Notes: generated by a model not told the origin, from the letters alone. A stretch of DNA of 64,000 nucleotides from Methanococcoides sp. EBM-47 (GCA_001896725.1 MPPA01000010.1:186001-250000), one strand, 5' to 3'. Shown: positions 17,840 through 26,985, numbered from the stretch's first letter. Numbers and translations: made by a program.

Positions 17840-18994
17840 ATGAAGATAGGACTCGTGATACATGGTCCGGAGGTGGTTGATTCGGGACAGGCTAGTAAGA
17901 TAATTAAAATGTTGAACACAAAAGGAACTGTTACAGCCATGGCCGCAGGCACAATGAGCAGGACTGCTGTCATAGACGCACACATGGAAAATATAATTGA
18001 CATTAGTAGAAACCTTAAGCCCAGCGAATGCATAGAAGAATGCATTGACACACAAGATGTGATCTATCTGCTAAACCATGGAAAGAACATGGAAACAGGA
18101 ATAGCATTTGCAGGCATGGTCATGTCTCATCTTAAAAGGAAAGATAAGAAACCCATTGTACACATAGAAAGACCTGGCAGTTCAGATGGTGCTATCATCC
18201 CTTTGAACGATCTTGCTAAAGAGCATGCCAAAACTATTGCTAACGATCTAGATCTATCTATGATCGAAGCTACAGGGATGATAAAAGGGATAACATTAGA
18301 AATTAATGGATCACACGTTGTGCGACACTTGACCGGAGTGTGCCCTGGAGAAAAAATATTTGTAAATGGTATAGTTGTAGGCTTTGCAGTATCCTTTGAT
18401 GTCAGTATTGTTGCAGAGAATGGATATATTACTCAGATTAAAGGAGGTAAGATAAAGGAGCATGGTGTGGAAAAACTACATAATTACGAGCAACGTGCTC
18501 CTATCGACCTAACAACAGCCTGGGTAAAAAGCGGGAGGCTGCGTTCTGATAATTTCAAAACACGTACTTTACGACCTTCTGAACTTGGTATCTTTACCAA
18601 CAACATAGAAAAGAAAAGGTGCACCAAGGGAATTAATGCTGTAATTATCGACCATGCAGCCGAAAAAGTATTTGACATCGTACCTGGTACAGATATTGCC
18701 GTAACCATAGGTGATGATACCACAATACTTGCGGCAGATATCTTATATAGGCTAAGCATACCGATAATAGGAATAACCGATGGAGATTCTGATGGGGTAT
18801 CTCATCGAGCGTACATATTTCCAGGTTCAATGATCATGAGATTAATACCAGATAGCGATGACATAGCTGGAAGAAAAGTGCTTTCTAACGTGTTCATGTA
18901 TAAAATGAGTATGAACTTTAAAAGCTTGGAAGAGTTGAAAGATATGATCATACATCAGGCATTTGATGCCATTAAATATATAAGAGAATATTAA
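17840..18994 (+). CDS. DUF2117 family methanogen protein
   Basis: 384 residues beginning MKIGLVIHGPEVVDSGQA, the opening typical of the DUF2117 proteins conserved in methanogens. A Rossmann-like N-terminal half (residues 1-130) is followed by a region with GSSDGAIIPLN and LTGVCPGEKIFVNG. The C-terminal half has PGTDIAVTIGDDTTILAADIL and IIGITDGDSDG, which resemble nucleotide- or metal-binding turns. Function is unknown. It is monocistronic here. Confidence 0.75.
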   Translation: MKIGLVIHGPEVVDSGQASKIIKMLNTKGTVTAMAAGTMSRTAVIDAHMENIIDISRNLKPSECIEECIDTQDVIYLLNHGKNMETGIAFAGMVMSHLKRKDKKPIVHIERPGSSDGAIIPLNDLAKEHAKTIANDLDLSMIEATGMIKGITLEINGSHVVRHLTGVCPGEKIFVNGIVVGFAVSFDVSIVAENGYITQIKGGKIKEHGVEKLHNYEQRAPIDLTTAWVKSGRLRSDNFKTRTLRPSELGIFTNNIEKKRCTKGINAVIIDHAAEKVFDIVPGTDIAVTIGDDTTILAADILYRLSIPIIGITDGDSDGVSHRAYIFPGSMIMRLIPDSDDIAGRKVLSNVFMYKMSMNFKSLEELKDMIIHQAFDAIKYIREY

Positions 18995-19103
18995 ATATAC
19001 TATCCTGCAAAAAGTCCGGCTATAAAAGTTTAAATATAATAATGTGCATACTATGAACTATATCTCATAAAAGAGATACGAACATAGAATAAGGGGTTAT
19101 TTT

Positions 19104-19487
19104 ATGAAGGACTTTGAAGTAAAAATATTGGACGACACCGACTACCGGTTCATAGATGCACTGAAGAACCTGGGAATGTCAAGGAACGTTGCTACAACGC
19201 TGACATACCTTTCGAACGTAAAAGAGGCTTCATCCCAGGAGATAGAAATGAGCACGGGCCTAAGACAGCCTGAGGTAAGTGTGGCAATGAGGCAGATGCG
19301 TGAAAAGCACTGGATCAGTGTTCACAATAAGAAAGCTATTGGGAAAGGCAGGCCAACAAAGATCTATACTCTTAATGCTCCTATTGAAGAGATAATCAAG
19401 CACTATGAGGAAAAGATCATAGAAGATACGAAAACCACAATGATAGCTATCAAGAAATTGAAGACAATAAGCAAAGGGATGGAGTGA
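19104..19487 (+). CDS. winged-helix transcriptional regulator
   Basis: 127 residues with a MarR/TrmB-like winged helix between residues 20 and 92: NVATTLTYLSNVKEASSQEI, then RQPEVSVAMRQMREKHWI as the recognition-helix region and a GKGRPTKIYTLN wing. The C-terminal 30 residues are a charged helix suited to dimer formation. It matches the predicted archaeal regulators of COG4738 type. GGGG before the ATG and a TATA-like TATAAAAGTTTAAATAT at 19020-19036 mark the promoter. The target genes are unknown. Confidence 0.75.
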   Translation: MKDFEVKILDDTDYRFIDALKNLGMSRNVATTLTYLSNVKEASSQEIEMSTGLRQPEVSVAMRQMREKHWISVHNKKAIGKGRPTKIYTLNAPIEEIIKHYEEKIIEDTKTTMIAIKKLKTISKGME

Positions 19488-19739
19488 GACAAACTCCTCC
19501 GATACAGATATTTTTATAGAATATAACTGATGTCTTCTTTGAAGGACGTGTATACACTCTTATTTTGTTTGCGTCCTTCTATACAGATCTTTTAAATTTG
19601 GCTCTGTGATATGTTTGCTGGATACAGGCAATCCTATCGTATAACACGGTTGGCTGCTATCGAACCAAAAAAAGATAATATATCAATATATATTTCTAAA
19701 AACTAATAGGATTGTTTTCGCAAGGATAAACAATCCAAA

Positions 19740-19949
19740 TTATCCTCTTGATGTTATTTTCACAATAGATAAGTTGCCTGAGCTGACAACCTCATCAGAT
19801 GGTACAAATTCCCCATCCTTTAACAGGAGCACTGTTTCTTGATTGATCATGAGTTCCTTGAGCACATCCTCGTATTTAGTTCCGCTAAGGAATGCCATGG
19901 TCTTTGGCAGTCCTTCTGAAGGGTCCACAGATATACGAAGAGATACCAT
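19740..19949 (-). CDS. ThiS/MoaD-like ubiquitin-fold modifier (SAMP-like)
   Basis: 69 residues from the ATG at 19949 (the frame is open to 19985, but that start overlaps the upstream gene). The pattern of beta-strands, a central helix (YEDVLKELMI), VLLLKDGEFVPSDEVVSSGNLSIVKI and a terminal glycine is that of ThiS, MoaD and archaeal SAMP proteins. The tail ends Arg-Gly rather than Gly-Gly. It may act as a sulfur carrier or as a protein modifier after activation by an E1-like enzyme, which is not in this window. It is probably co-transcribed with the 47-residue gene 13 bases upstream. Confidence 0.75.
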   Translation of the reverse strand: MVSLRISVDPSEGLPKTMAFLSGTKYEDVLKELMINQETVLLLKDGEFVPSDEVVSSGNLSIVKITSRG

Positions 19950-19962
19950 AGGAGAGGTATGC

Positions 19963-20106
19963 TCACTCCTCGAAATCTTCACCACCTGGAAGTTCTACTA
20001 GCTCTTCTTTGAGATCTGAGAGGTTATCTTGTATTAGCTTGGATTCCAATTCCTTATTTTTTTTGTCACCCTTTCTTTCGTAATTTCTCTTCAGGAATTT
20101 TGACAT
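19963..20106 (-). CDS. 47-residue charged hypothetical protein
   Basis: A short reverse-strand frame beginning MSKFLKRNYERKGDKK and ending GGEDFEE. The first half is strongly basic and the second strongly acidic, with a predicted helix between them. A GAGGTGG site at 20112-20118 lies five bases before the ATG. The gene ends 13 bases before the ThiS/SAMP-like gene in the same orientation, so it is probably translated with it. I do not recognise the family; it might be a partner or substrate of the modifier. Confidence 0.6.
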   Translation of the reverse strand: MSKFLKRNYERKGDKKNKELESKLIQDNLSDLKEELVELPGGEDFEE

Positions 20107-20604
20107 ACAATGCCACCTCAGTTTACATCTGCCACTATCACTATTAACCTTTTCGCAATGAATGTTTCATCACGCGCTGGACAGAACATGGAAAAAGATA
20201 GAGTTTGCCAATTAGAACTTCAATTTAAAAAAACCATTCATTTTTTTGAGATGGGACGGTAGCTATAAATATTACTAGATTTTGCCCTCTCTCCATGATC
20301 AAAAAATATATAAAGTACATTAACTTTCCCTTTGAAAGCTCCAAAGAGGATCATCTCAACAGAGAAAACACCACAACCTGTTAATTCATTTTTTCTTTTA
20401 GCTCTGTAAAAATCTCCTCTTTTCAAGGGACAAAACAAACTGACCTTTTTATAAAAACTGTTGGTCATGTATCGACCCAGAACAGATATTTCAGGCCAGC
20501 GATATTGAATTAAATAGGGTCTTACAAAGTACTAACAATAAAATATAATAACTACATAAGCGTACGCCTGAAAGCATACGAAAAAGAGCATACGCACAAA
20601 CACT
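20107..20604. other. intergenic region, divergent promoters
   Basis: About 500 bases. It carries a 76-codon reverse frame (20238-20468) with no ribosome site that I do not accept as a gene. An AAATATAATA box at 20541-20550 is followed by the direct repeats at 20560-20596. Confidence 0.45.
20560..20596. repeat. three GCRTACG repeats in a leader
   Basis: GCGTACGC at 20560-20567 (itself a palindrome), GCATACG at 20574-20580 and GCATACGC at 20589-20596 recur at 14- and 15-base steps. They lie just downstream of a TATA-like box and upstream of the gene at 20638, a position suited to a regulator-binding site. Confidence 0.5.
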
Positions 20605-20637
20605 ATGGCTGACATAAATCTTAATGTGGGGAAAAAA

Positions 20638-21366
20638 ATGACCGATACTACCAGTGAAAATGCGGTAACAGATCTGTTTGAACTGATAAATGGCCATTCT
20701 GTACTTTTTGCATATAATGCTCAGACCAGGATGTCCGAACTGGCATACGGCATCATCTCATCATTTCTGGAGACTACTGGTGTATCAATGTCTCTGATCC
20801 TCTTTACAGAGCAAGGTCAGGAACTATGGAAAGAGTTTAGATGGAACAAGAACTGGAATGCTGGACTAAGATCAACATGTGACCACTTTGCTAAATTTTC
20901 TGCAGGTGGTATCACTTGTACGGACATGACAGAATTATTGATGGACATTGAATCAGAAATAAAAACAAGACAGCTACTATTCCTTGAAGATCTTGCATTT
21001 CTAAGATGGCGTCATAATAAGATCCCTTTTATGCGTTTTCTTGAAATACTTTCTTCTCGTGTGAGAGAAAAAAAAGGAACAACCGTGTGCACAATTGCTC
21101 TTAATATGCTTGACACCGAGATTGAAAAGCTTCTTTTTTCTGTATTTGATATTGTTCTCTTTATAACAGAAGATGCTATCCAACTAGGACCAAAAAAAAG
21201 CAAGGACGATATACAATACAGTCTGAAAGATAGTAAACTTGTTTTAAGGTCCGCTGTAAGCACCGATATGAAAAAGATAAAAGAAATATTCAGCCTTAGT
21301 ATAGAAGAAAAAGAAGAGCTGGACAAAATAGTCCATGAGCATATTGAGGATTTTAAAAGATCATAG
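20638..21366 (+). CDS. RecA/KaiC-like protein with degenerate P-loop
   Basis: 242 residues from the ATG at 20638, which has GGGG a few bases upstream; an in-frame ATG at 20605 lacks a ribosome site. The alternation of strands and helices and a LLFLEDLAFL Walker-B-like strand (about residue 110) resemble KaiC/RecA ATPases. Where the Walker A motif should be, the sequence reads VLFAYNAQTRMSELAYGII, with no GKT. The C-terminus is a charged helix ending DLKRS-like. It is likely a non-hydrolysing partner of the KaiC-like ATPases nearby. It is convergent with the MinD gene (stops 2 bases apart). Confidence 0.55.
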   Translation: MTDTTSENAVTDLFELINGHSVLFAYNAQTRMSELAYGIISSFLETTGVSMSLILFTEQGQELWKEFRWNKNWNAGLRSTCDHFAKFSAGGITCTDMTELLMDIESEIKTRQLLFLEDLAFLRWRHNKIPFMRFLEILSSRVREKKGTTVCTIALNMLDTEIEKLLFSVFDIVLFITEDAIQLGPKKSKDDIQYSLKDSKLVLRSAVSTDMKKIKEIFSLSIEEKEELDKIVHEHIEDFKRS

Positions 21367-21367
21367 A

Positions 21368-22099
21368 TCAGGGAACCAACATCCTCGTTGCGATGGTCTG
21401 CAACTGCTGACAGTAACCACAATCCTTTTCCTCTAATGCCACCAGTTTCCTTGACCATGTACGTGCCACCGTATCATCAAAGTTCAGTGAACCAAGTAAC
21501 GAGGTCCCCAGTTTTTTGCTGAACTCTGTCACTATTACATTGATCTCATCTGATTTATCTCTGGGTGTCCTGTTAAAAAGCAGATTAGCTTTAGTACCAA
21601 GCTTTGAAGACATACTGGACAGAATATATGTCCCCCTTATATCCTGCACATCTATGGTAGAAACAATAGTGGCCCTGTCAGCTATGTTCATAATGAGCAA
21701 GCTGGATTTGTTAATACCAGGGCTGCAATCAAATAGAACATGGTCCACCTGTAACTGCCTCTTTAGAAACTTAATGATCTCAAGCAGTTTATCTTTAGCC
21801 TCACCAGGAGAACCAAACATTGAAGTTATATCCTCCTCGCAGGCTTTGGATGGAACAATATACAGGTCCATATTCTTATAAGGCTTGTATATTATCTCAG
21901 CTATCTTGCATTCATCCCGTAGGAAATCTACCAATGTCGCAGAGAAATGAACATCAAAAAGGGAATGCAGGCCCGGACCGTTCACATCTGTATCAATGAT
22001 GCATATTTTCTGTCCATATTGAGCAAGATGCACACCCAGATTGCTCACAAAGGTTGTTTTTCCTGTACCCCCTTTATATGAATGGAAGCTTAACAGCAT
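21368..22099 (-). CDS. MinD/ParA-type ATPase
   Basis: 243 residues with the deviant Walker A KGGTGKTT (residues 9-16), the IIDTDVNGPG switch I region and VLFDCSPGIN as switch II/Walker B. A cysteine pair appears near the C-terminus in DCGYCQQL. Archaeal MinD homologues have been linked to polar placement of archaella and chemosensory arrays, which fits the neighbouring archaellin cluster, though that link here is inference. It is downstream of the winged-helix gene with 4 bases between them. Confidence 0.85.
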   Translation of the reverse strand: MLLSFHSYKGGTGKTTFVSNLGVHLAQYGQKICIIDTDVNGPGLHSLFDVHFSATLVDFLRDECKIAEIIYKPYKNMDLYIVPSKACEEDITSMFGSPGEAKDKLLEIIKFLKRQLQVDHVLFDCSPGINKSSLLIMNIADRATIVSTIDVQDIRGTYILSSMSSKLGTKANLLFNRTPRDKSDEINVIVTEFSKKLGTSLLGSLNFDDTVARTWSRKLVALEEKDCGYCQQLQTIATRMLVP

Positions 22100-22103
22100 T
22101 TTT

Positions 22104-22523
22104 TCACCCCAAGAGCTGATCTAGCTTGCTCTCTATTTCTTCTACAGCTAATATACATTCATGCCTCTCCTCATCTAATCTTTTTTTCAGTGAGTAAAAG
22201 ATCTTCTTACCTTTTCTATCTCTCTTTAACCAACCAGACCTATAGAGCTCATTAAGATATTTGTTCTCTATAGACCTATGACGACCTGTAACCTCACTTA
22301 CCTCATCAGCAGTGCACGAGACCAAACTGGATACTGCAATAAGGGACTTGCGGATAGAATCAGGGACCGTAAGGAACAAAGCCATTTTATCATCTATCGG
22401 AGGAGAAGACCTCATTTCGATCTCTGCAACTCTTGATTCCAGCTGCTTTAAACGATCATCAAGATCATTTAACAAAGCAATAATATTAATATCAAATTCA
22501 GGTACAGGCATAATGATCAACAT
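22104..22523 (-). CDS. winged-helix protein with N-terminal coiled coil
   Basis: 139 residues. Residues 10-40 form a coiled coil (LLNDLDDRLKQLESRVAEIE). Residues about 55-115 form a winged helix: SLVSCTADEVSEVTGRHRSIE, then ELYRSGWLKRDRKGKKIFYS. A similar C-terminal helix-wing unit ends the 558-residue coiled-coil protein in this cluster. It may be a DNA-binding regulator or a protein-interaction adaptor for the MinD ATPase encoded immediately downstream. The start may be the ATG at 22511 instead; neither has a clear ribosome site. Confidence 0.7.
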   Translation of the reverse strand: MLIIMPVPEFDINIIALLNDLDDRLKQLESRVAEIEMRSSPPIDDKMALFLTVPDSIRKSLIAVSSLVSCTADEVSEVTGRHRSIENKYLNELYRSGWLKRDRKGKKIFYSLKKRLDEERHECILAVEEIESKLDQLLG

Positions 22524-22679
22524 TTAATGGATTTGAACTGGTTATGTATATTGCAACAAACATGATGTAAACATTGACATATTATACTACTCATGCACAG
22601 CTCTAATAAGCACATAAACATTTATTTCAGTAAATATATAACTATCTAAACATCACAGATATTATAATAAGGTGACCAT

Positions 22680-23381
22680 ATGCTATCTTCCACATATGTA
22701 CCAAACTTGGACGCTATACTTCATAACGGCCTTATACAAGGGTCAAGTGTGCTGATAGCAGGGCCCACTGGAAGTGGGCGCACCCTTACATGCTTACAGT
22801 CATTATTCATGGCTGCAAAGGCCGGTGAAAGGTGCATTTATGTAACTTTACTGTCCGAACATCCAGATAAATTGCTGCATATCGCACAGAACTACTCGTT
22901 CTTTGATGACGGACCTTTGAAATGTGGCAAACTAAAGCTCCTTGAACTGGATAGAGAGATACTTACAAAAGGAGATTATGCAGTCCTTAAATATTTCCAT
23001 ACACTTGCCCGTGATAATCCCAACAGAGTGGTCATTGACCCTGCAACAGTGCTATTATACATCTCACCATCCTTTGAGGACGGTAGAGAATTGTTTCCTT
23101 TAGAAAAAAGAGTTTTCTTTGTGAATCTGCTCCGAGCCTTTGCGGCTTCGGATACATTACTTGTGATGACAGGGGATCTTACCGGAGACAGGATCAACAC
23201 CAACATCCTGAGCAATCTTTCCGATGTAGTGATCGAGCTGGGGAACCATGGACAAAATGATCATAGTGAACAACGATATATCAGAGTGATAAAATCCAGG
23301 GGAAGGGATTTTGTTGCAGGGAAACATGATCTCAAAATGACATTAGATGGAGTTATCATTTCATCCTGTGAACCACGCTGA
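22680..23381 (+). CDS. KaiC-like RecA-fold ATPase with altered Walker A
   Basis: 233 residues. The KaiC/RadA-like core is clear: GLIQGSSVLIAGPTGSGRT (residues 17-35), CIYVTLLSEHPDKLL, and a VVIDPATVLL Walker B strand. The Walker A lysine is replaced by arginine (GSGRT), which usually weakens ATP hydrolysis. An AAGGTGAC ribosome site precedes the ATG. It is divergent from the MinD/winged-helix pair and probably shares the regulatory region at 22524-22679. Confidence 0.75.
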   Translation: MLSSTYVPNLDAILHNGLIQGSSVLIAGPTGSGRTLTCLQSLFMAAKAGERCIYVTLLSEHPDKLLHIAQNYSFFDDGPLKCGKLKLLELDREILTKGDYAVLKYFHTLARDNPNRVVIDPATVLLYISPSFEDGRELFPLEKRVFFVNLLRAFAASDTLLVMTGDLTGDRINTNILSNLSDVVIELGNHGQNDHSEQRYIRVIKSRGRDFVAGKHDLKMTLDGVIISSCEPR

Positions 23382-23715
23382 TATATTTATTATCCTGACC
23401 ATTCGTTCCCAGATATCTTTCAGTTAATGCTGATAAGTATATGCTGCTATACATATCCCTGCTCTAATTTCTTTCTTATTCTTTGAAGTAAAGTATGTAT
23501 GACCTGGTCAACAGCAGTAAAGTTATCTGCAGCAGATGTGGATCATTAGATATATTGTATTTTGATAAAAATTATGTTGTATTATATTATATTATATTAC
23601 ATAATCTAAAGTAGTTGCCTGCACAGTTTCTGAAAAATTATGCTTAGCATACCATTCCCACAAAGATCTTTATCTATTGATCAAGTCTCAAAATCAATCT
23701 CTATTAAATATCACA
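23382..23715. other. intergenic region with ATTAT repeat
   Basis: About 330 bases between convergent genes. It contains a short run of ATTAT units at about 23578-23600. No gene, tRNA or clear terminator is seen. Confidence 0.5.
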
Positions 23716-24489
23716 TCATACACATCTGCGCAATTCATTGAGCAGGCGGTTCATTTCTTTTTCCATAACATCAGATAACATACCATCACACTCCCCAAGC
23801 AAGGCCTCTAACCTGTTAATATCATTGTCATTGCAGGCCATTACTTTACCCATATGAAGACGGAATTTTAATGACTCATAAAGATCGATCAGCTCCGGAT
23901 ATGCTATCCTCGGATATTTGGTTGCTATCTCATGCCATAAAGCAACAGCTCTGGGGTATGCCAGCATCAGATGCCCTTCATATTTTTGTCTGGAGTTGCC
24001 AATGGGGCCCGTAACCTCTGTAAAACCAAGCTTTTTACTGAAAAAGCTTGCAGCTTCGGGGTTGTCTGGAATTGTGAGAACATTACCTTTAAGATAGTAT
24101 ACAGCCCTTGAGAACAAGACCCTGCCAATTCCACAGTTACGGAAAGAAGAATGAACTTCCATACTACGTAACAGGAATAAAGATGGCCTTACGACATTCA
24201 TCTTGCCCTTGATCTCTTTTTCGGTATGTTCCTCCAATTTCTCAAATCGTGCAAATCCTATGAGCTTATCATTCCCGATTATTGACGCAAACAAGAAATG
24301 ACCTGATTCAATGGATTTTTTGAGAAGGAACACATATGGCATCCCAAACTTCTGATGAAAATAAATGAAACCTTCCCTGTCAACAGTGCCTATATCGATG
24401 TTTAGAGTATCAACTGCTTTGGATGACATGAGAAGGACATAAGAGATATCTCCCGCCTGGTGTATTTTTTTCATTTCCTGCATTTGCAT
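23716..24489 (-). CDS. GNAT-family N-acetyltransferase
   Basis: 257 residues. The GNAT core lies between residues 65 and 170: a FARFEKL strand, then MEVHSSFRNCGIGRVLF with the acetyl-CoA-binding R-x-x-G-x-G turn at residues 117-122, and a later PEAASFFSKKLGFTEV segment. The N-terminal 60 residues and the C-terminal 80 residues are extra. It is the last gene of the long reverse-strand archaellin-associated run, 32 bases after the coiled-coil gene. The acetyl acceptor is unknown; two HDAC-family genes lie in the same run. Confidence 0.8.
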   Translation of the reverse strand: MQMQEMKKIHQAGDISYVLLMSSKAVDTLNIDIGTVDREGFIYFHQKFGMPYVFLLKKSIESGHFLFASIIGNDKLIGFARFEKLEEHTEKEIKGKMNVVRPSLFLLRSMEVHSSFRNCGIGRVLFSRAVYYLKGNVLTIPDNPEAASFFSKKLGFTEVTGPIGNSRQKYEGHLMLAYPRAVALWHEIATKYPRIAYPELIDLYESLKFRLHMGKVMACNDNDINRLEALLGECDGMLSDVMEKEMNRLLNELRRCV

Positions 24490-24521
24490 GATCTCACGAG
24501 ATAGGGATCATAGAGCCTTTG

Positions 24522-26198
24522 TCATTCTTTGTTCGCACTGTAGTACAGATACCTTCCTTTTCTGTACGAAGTGATCAAACCCGAAGATAAAGCCCCGTCT
24601 AAAATCTGTGTTAGCTCCTTTTCATCTATTTTGTTATCAGAGGATATCAGAGATCTGCGGAGTTGTTTCAATGTAGACGGACCAGCATCGTTCAGAGCAG
24701 TTACAACCACTCCTGAGAGCTCATGCAGGTTATCCAGCTCATCTAGGTCAATTAACATATCACTTTCAAGAGTGTCAGATTTGTCTTCATGGATAACAAC
24801 TTCCTCAATGTCATCCAGGTCGATGTACATCACATCTTCCTGCATTTCCGAGCGTAGCTTTTGCAATTGCTCCTGCAATGAAGCCACTTCTCTGGAAACG
24901 TTTTCAACACTATGGAAATCCGAGAATACAGAATTTACACGTGAATAGAGTTCCGCTATCATTAAGGATGTTTGTTCTCTCAGATCGTTCAAAGCTGTAG
25001 CGAGAGCTGTAATTTCAGGCTGTGATGGCACAGCCTGGGAGATCTCTGAGGAAATAGAGAGAATTTCCTGGGTCACTACCTTGTTATCTGGATCTGATCC
25101 GATCTGTTCGAGCTGTGAACGAATAGTTTCCAGATTGTTATTTAATTTTTTAAATAGACGCGTATGCAAATTCACAGCATCCGAAAGGCTAGAGATCTGG
25201 TCCTTCATATTGATAATATCTTCTGATCTGTTCTTGATCTCCTCAAGTTGCTGGTTCTGTAACTGGGCAACGAATCCCATGTTCTCAGAAACTGTGTTTA
25301 ATTCCTGTAAGTATTTGTTCACAAGACATTCCAGGTCCTTAAGACGATGATTATGCTCAGCTATTTTTTCAATTGAATATTCTCTGCTGCCTGTTTCTAC
25401 AAATGATCGGAAATCCCGGGATTCGTAGTTTGGCACATATTCTACCATCCTTTTAAATATCTCTATATAGGTTCCATGGATCTGTTTTGTCGAAACCAGC
25501 CGGACCTGAATAGCCTCTGAAAGCTCTTTTACAATAAAAGTTCCCTCTTCGAACCGGAAAAAATCCACACCTGCACTGAACTCACGGACAGCACTCCTGA
25601 TAGAATGAACAATGTCTTCTGCCTCACTTTCCCCATATATGTTTAACATTGCTCCGTAAAGGTCATTCAACGTTTTCGAATAAGTGATCTGGAGCACATC
25701 CGGAGGGATTTTAGCAGCGTTGAGGAGCTGACCACTGAGAACATCCTCTTCCCGCGCTACCCTGCTTAATTTTTTATATAATGAGTCAAATTCTTTTCTT
25801 AATTTGGACAGCTCTCTGTTCGAAGCCAAATAAGAAACCTCATCTTTCAACGCATTCAAAGAATCAGAGCTCTTTGAAAGGCCTTCATCTATCTTTATCT
25901 GTACTTCAGAGAACATATCTTCAAAGTAAGCAATTTTTTGTTGAATAAGTTGAATGGTTGCATCGCCATAAATGGCCTGGGGTTTATCTACAGAAATTTG
26001 TTCAATTACACTTTGAGGTAAATCGTCATCGATCTTTGATCCTGAAACATCTGTATCTTCCAAAGAAGAAAATAAAAGAGAGACATCTGTGATATCTGCC
26101 TGGATATCAGGCTTGTTTCCTGTGATGTCACCATCACATGACCCGATGCAATGTGAACAATCTTCCGGCTTGTTCTTCAGATCATTAGTTTTTACCAT
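24522..26198 (-). CDS. long coiled-coil protein with C-terminal winged helix
   Basis: 558 residues from the ATG at 26198, chosen because it follows the upstream stop; the open frame reaches 26351 inside the previous gene. The N-terminus has a small cysteine cluster (CGCMV precedes it, then DCSHCIGSC). Residues about 90-480 are mostly heptad-rich helices (for example ISSLSDAVNLHTRLFKKLNN). The last 70 residues form a winged-helix-like unit, VTALNDAGPSTLKQLRRSL to YRKGRYLYYS. Its architecture recalls scaffold proteins; a distant tie to archaellum cytoplasmic proteins FlaC/D/E is possible but not shown. Confidence 0.65.
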   Translation of the reverse strand: MVKTNDLKNKPEDCSHCIGSCDGDITGNKPDIQADITDVSLLFSSLEDTDVSGSKIDDDLPQSVIEQISVDKPQAIYGDATIQLIQQKIAYFEDMFSEVQIKIDEGLSKSSDSLNALKDEVSYLASNRELSKLRKEFDSLYKKLSRVAREEDVLSGQLLNAAKIPPDVLQITYSKTLNDLYGAMLNIYGESEAEDIVHSIRSAVREFSAGVDFFRFEEGTFIVKELSEAIQVRLVSTKQIHGTYIEIFKRMVEYVPNYESRDFRSFVETGSREYSIEKIAEHNHRLKDLECLVNKYLQELNTVSENMGFVAQLQNQQLEEIKNRSEDIINMKDQISSLSDAVNLHTRLFKKLNNNLETIRSQLEQIGSDPDNKVVTQEILSISSEISQAVPSQPEITALATALNDLREQTSLMIAELYSRVNSVFSDFHSVENVSREVASLQEQLQKLRSEMQEDVMYIDLDDIEEVVIHEDKSDTLESDMLIDLDELDNLHELSGVVVTALNDAGPSTLKQLRRSLISSDNKIDEKELTQILDGALSSGLITSYRKGRYLYYSANKE

Positions 26199-26214
26199 AC
26201 ATCCACATCCGTTT

Positions 26215-26985
26215 TTATACAAAAGATTCAAGCTTTCGTTTGATGTCAGGTATCCACTCTGACATGCAAATATCGGCAATGTAATCACCATGTAGTGGAC
26301 GTATCTGGTCATTGACCACCATTTCCAGAAGCAATGGCCACAATTTTTCATTCATCCATTTAGGGGAAGAAGCAATTTCATTAAAAGCCATTGCTAGAAC
26401 CTGATCAACCTCCCCGCGTCCCATAACATCTATTATCTTCTTTTTGATGTCACTAAGTATCTCCATATTCTTTTTGTATTCAGAAGATTGCGTATACATT
26501 TCATTGAATACGCATTTAGCAAGCTCCTTTAGTTCTCTGGAAACGTCTTCCGGGTATGCGGAGAGCTGAGCCTCGGTCATTGGCTTTTGTTCAAAAAGGT
26601 GCTGCATGACATCTCTTGTTATCTCTATTTTTCTCATGTTCTGAGAAAGATCTATCTTCTTAGTGAATAATGAGATCAGTAGTGCACCTCTTCCCACAGA
26701 TGAGAAAATAACAGTACCAAAATCATATTCGATCACTGATTGCTGCAAGCCCATTGAAAGTTGCTGACTTATATGCAATAAGTTGCTGGTAATGAGATTT
26801 GTCAGTTCGAATAACTTAGGACCAATACTATCCGGGATATACGAAGCATATATCTTTCCATCGATTCCAGCAAACAACAAAATATCCACATCACTTGTTT
26901 CGTAGGTCCTCTTCAATTGGGATACCAATGCGAACTTTAGCAGAGATACATCCTCAAGATCCTCTTTTGTTTTTTTCACTGCCAT
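26215..26985 (-). CDS. roadblock/LC7-like domain protein
   Basis: 256 residues from the ATG at 26985 (a GTG at 26994 is possible). Residues 25-110 fit a roadblock/longin fold: DILLFAGIDGKIYASYIPDS, a long helix, then VIEYDFGTVIFSSVGRGALLIS. The C-terminal half is helical. Roadblock proteins commonly regulate small GTPases or ATPases. The gene lies 17 bases after the KaiC-type ATPase gene, so it may be a regulator of that ATPase. I could not assign a specific family. Confidence 0.6.
   Translation of the reverse strand: MAVKKTKEDLEDVSLLKFALVSQLKRTYETSDVDILLFAGIDGKIYASYIPDSIGPKLFELTNLITSNLLHISQQLSMGLQQSVIEYDFGTVIFSSVGRGALLISLFTKKIDLSQNMRKIEITRDVMQHLFEQKPMTEAQLSAYPEDVSRELKELAKCVFNEMYTQSSEYKKNMEILSDIKKKIIDVMGRGEVDQVLAMAFNEIASSPKWMNEKLWPLLLEMVVNDQIRPLHGDYIADICMSEWIPDIKRKLESFV

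Noticed and set aside
20238-20468. 76-codon reverse frame
   Set aside because: It lacks a ribosome site and a recognisable fold, and lies in a region that looks regulatory.
23578-23600. Repeated ATTAT units as a CRISPR or satellite
   Set aside because: Only about four short units without spacers. This is simple AT-rich sequence.
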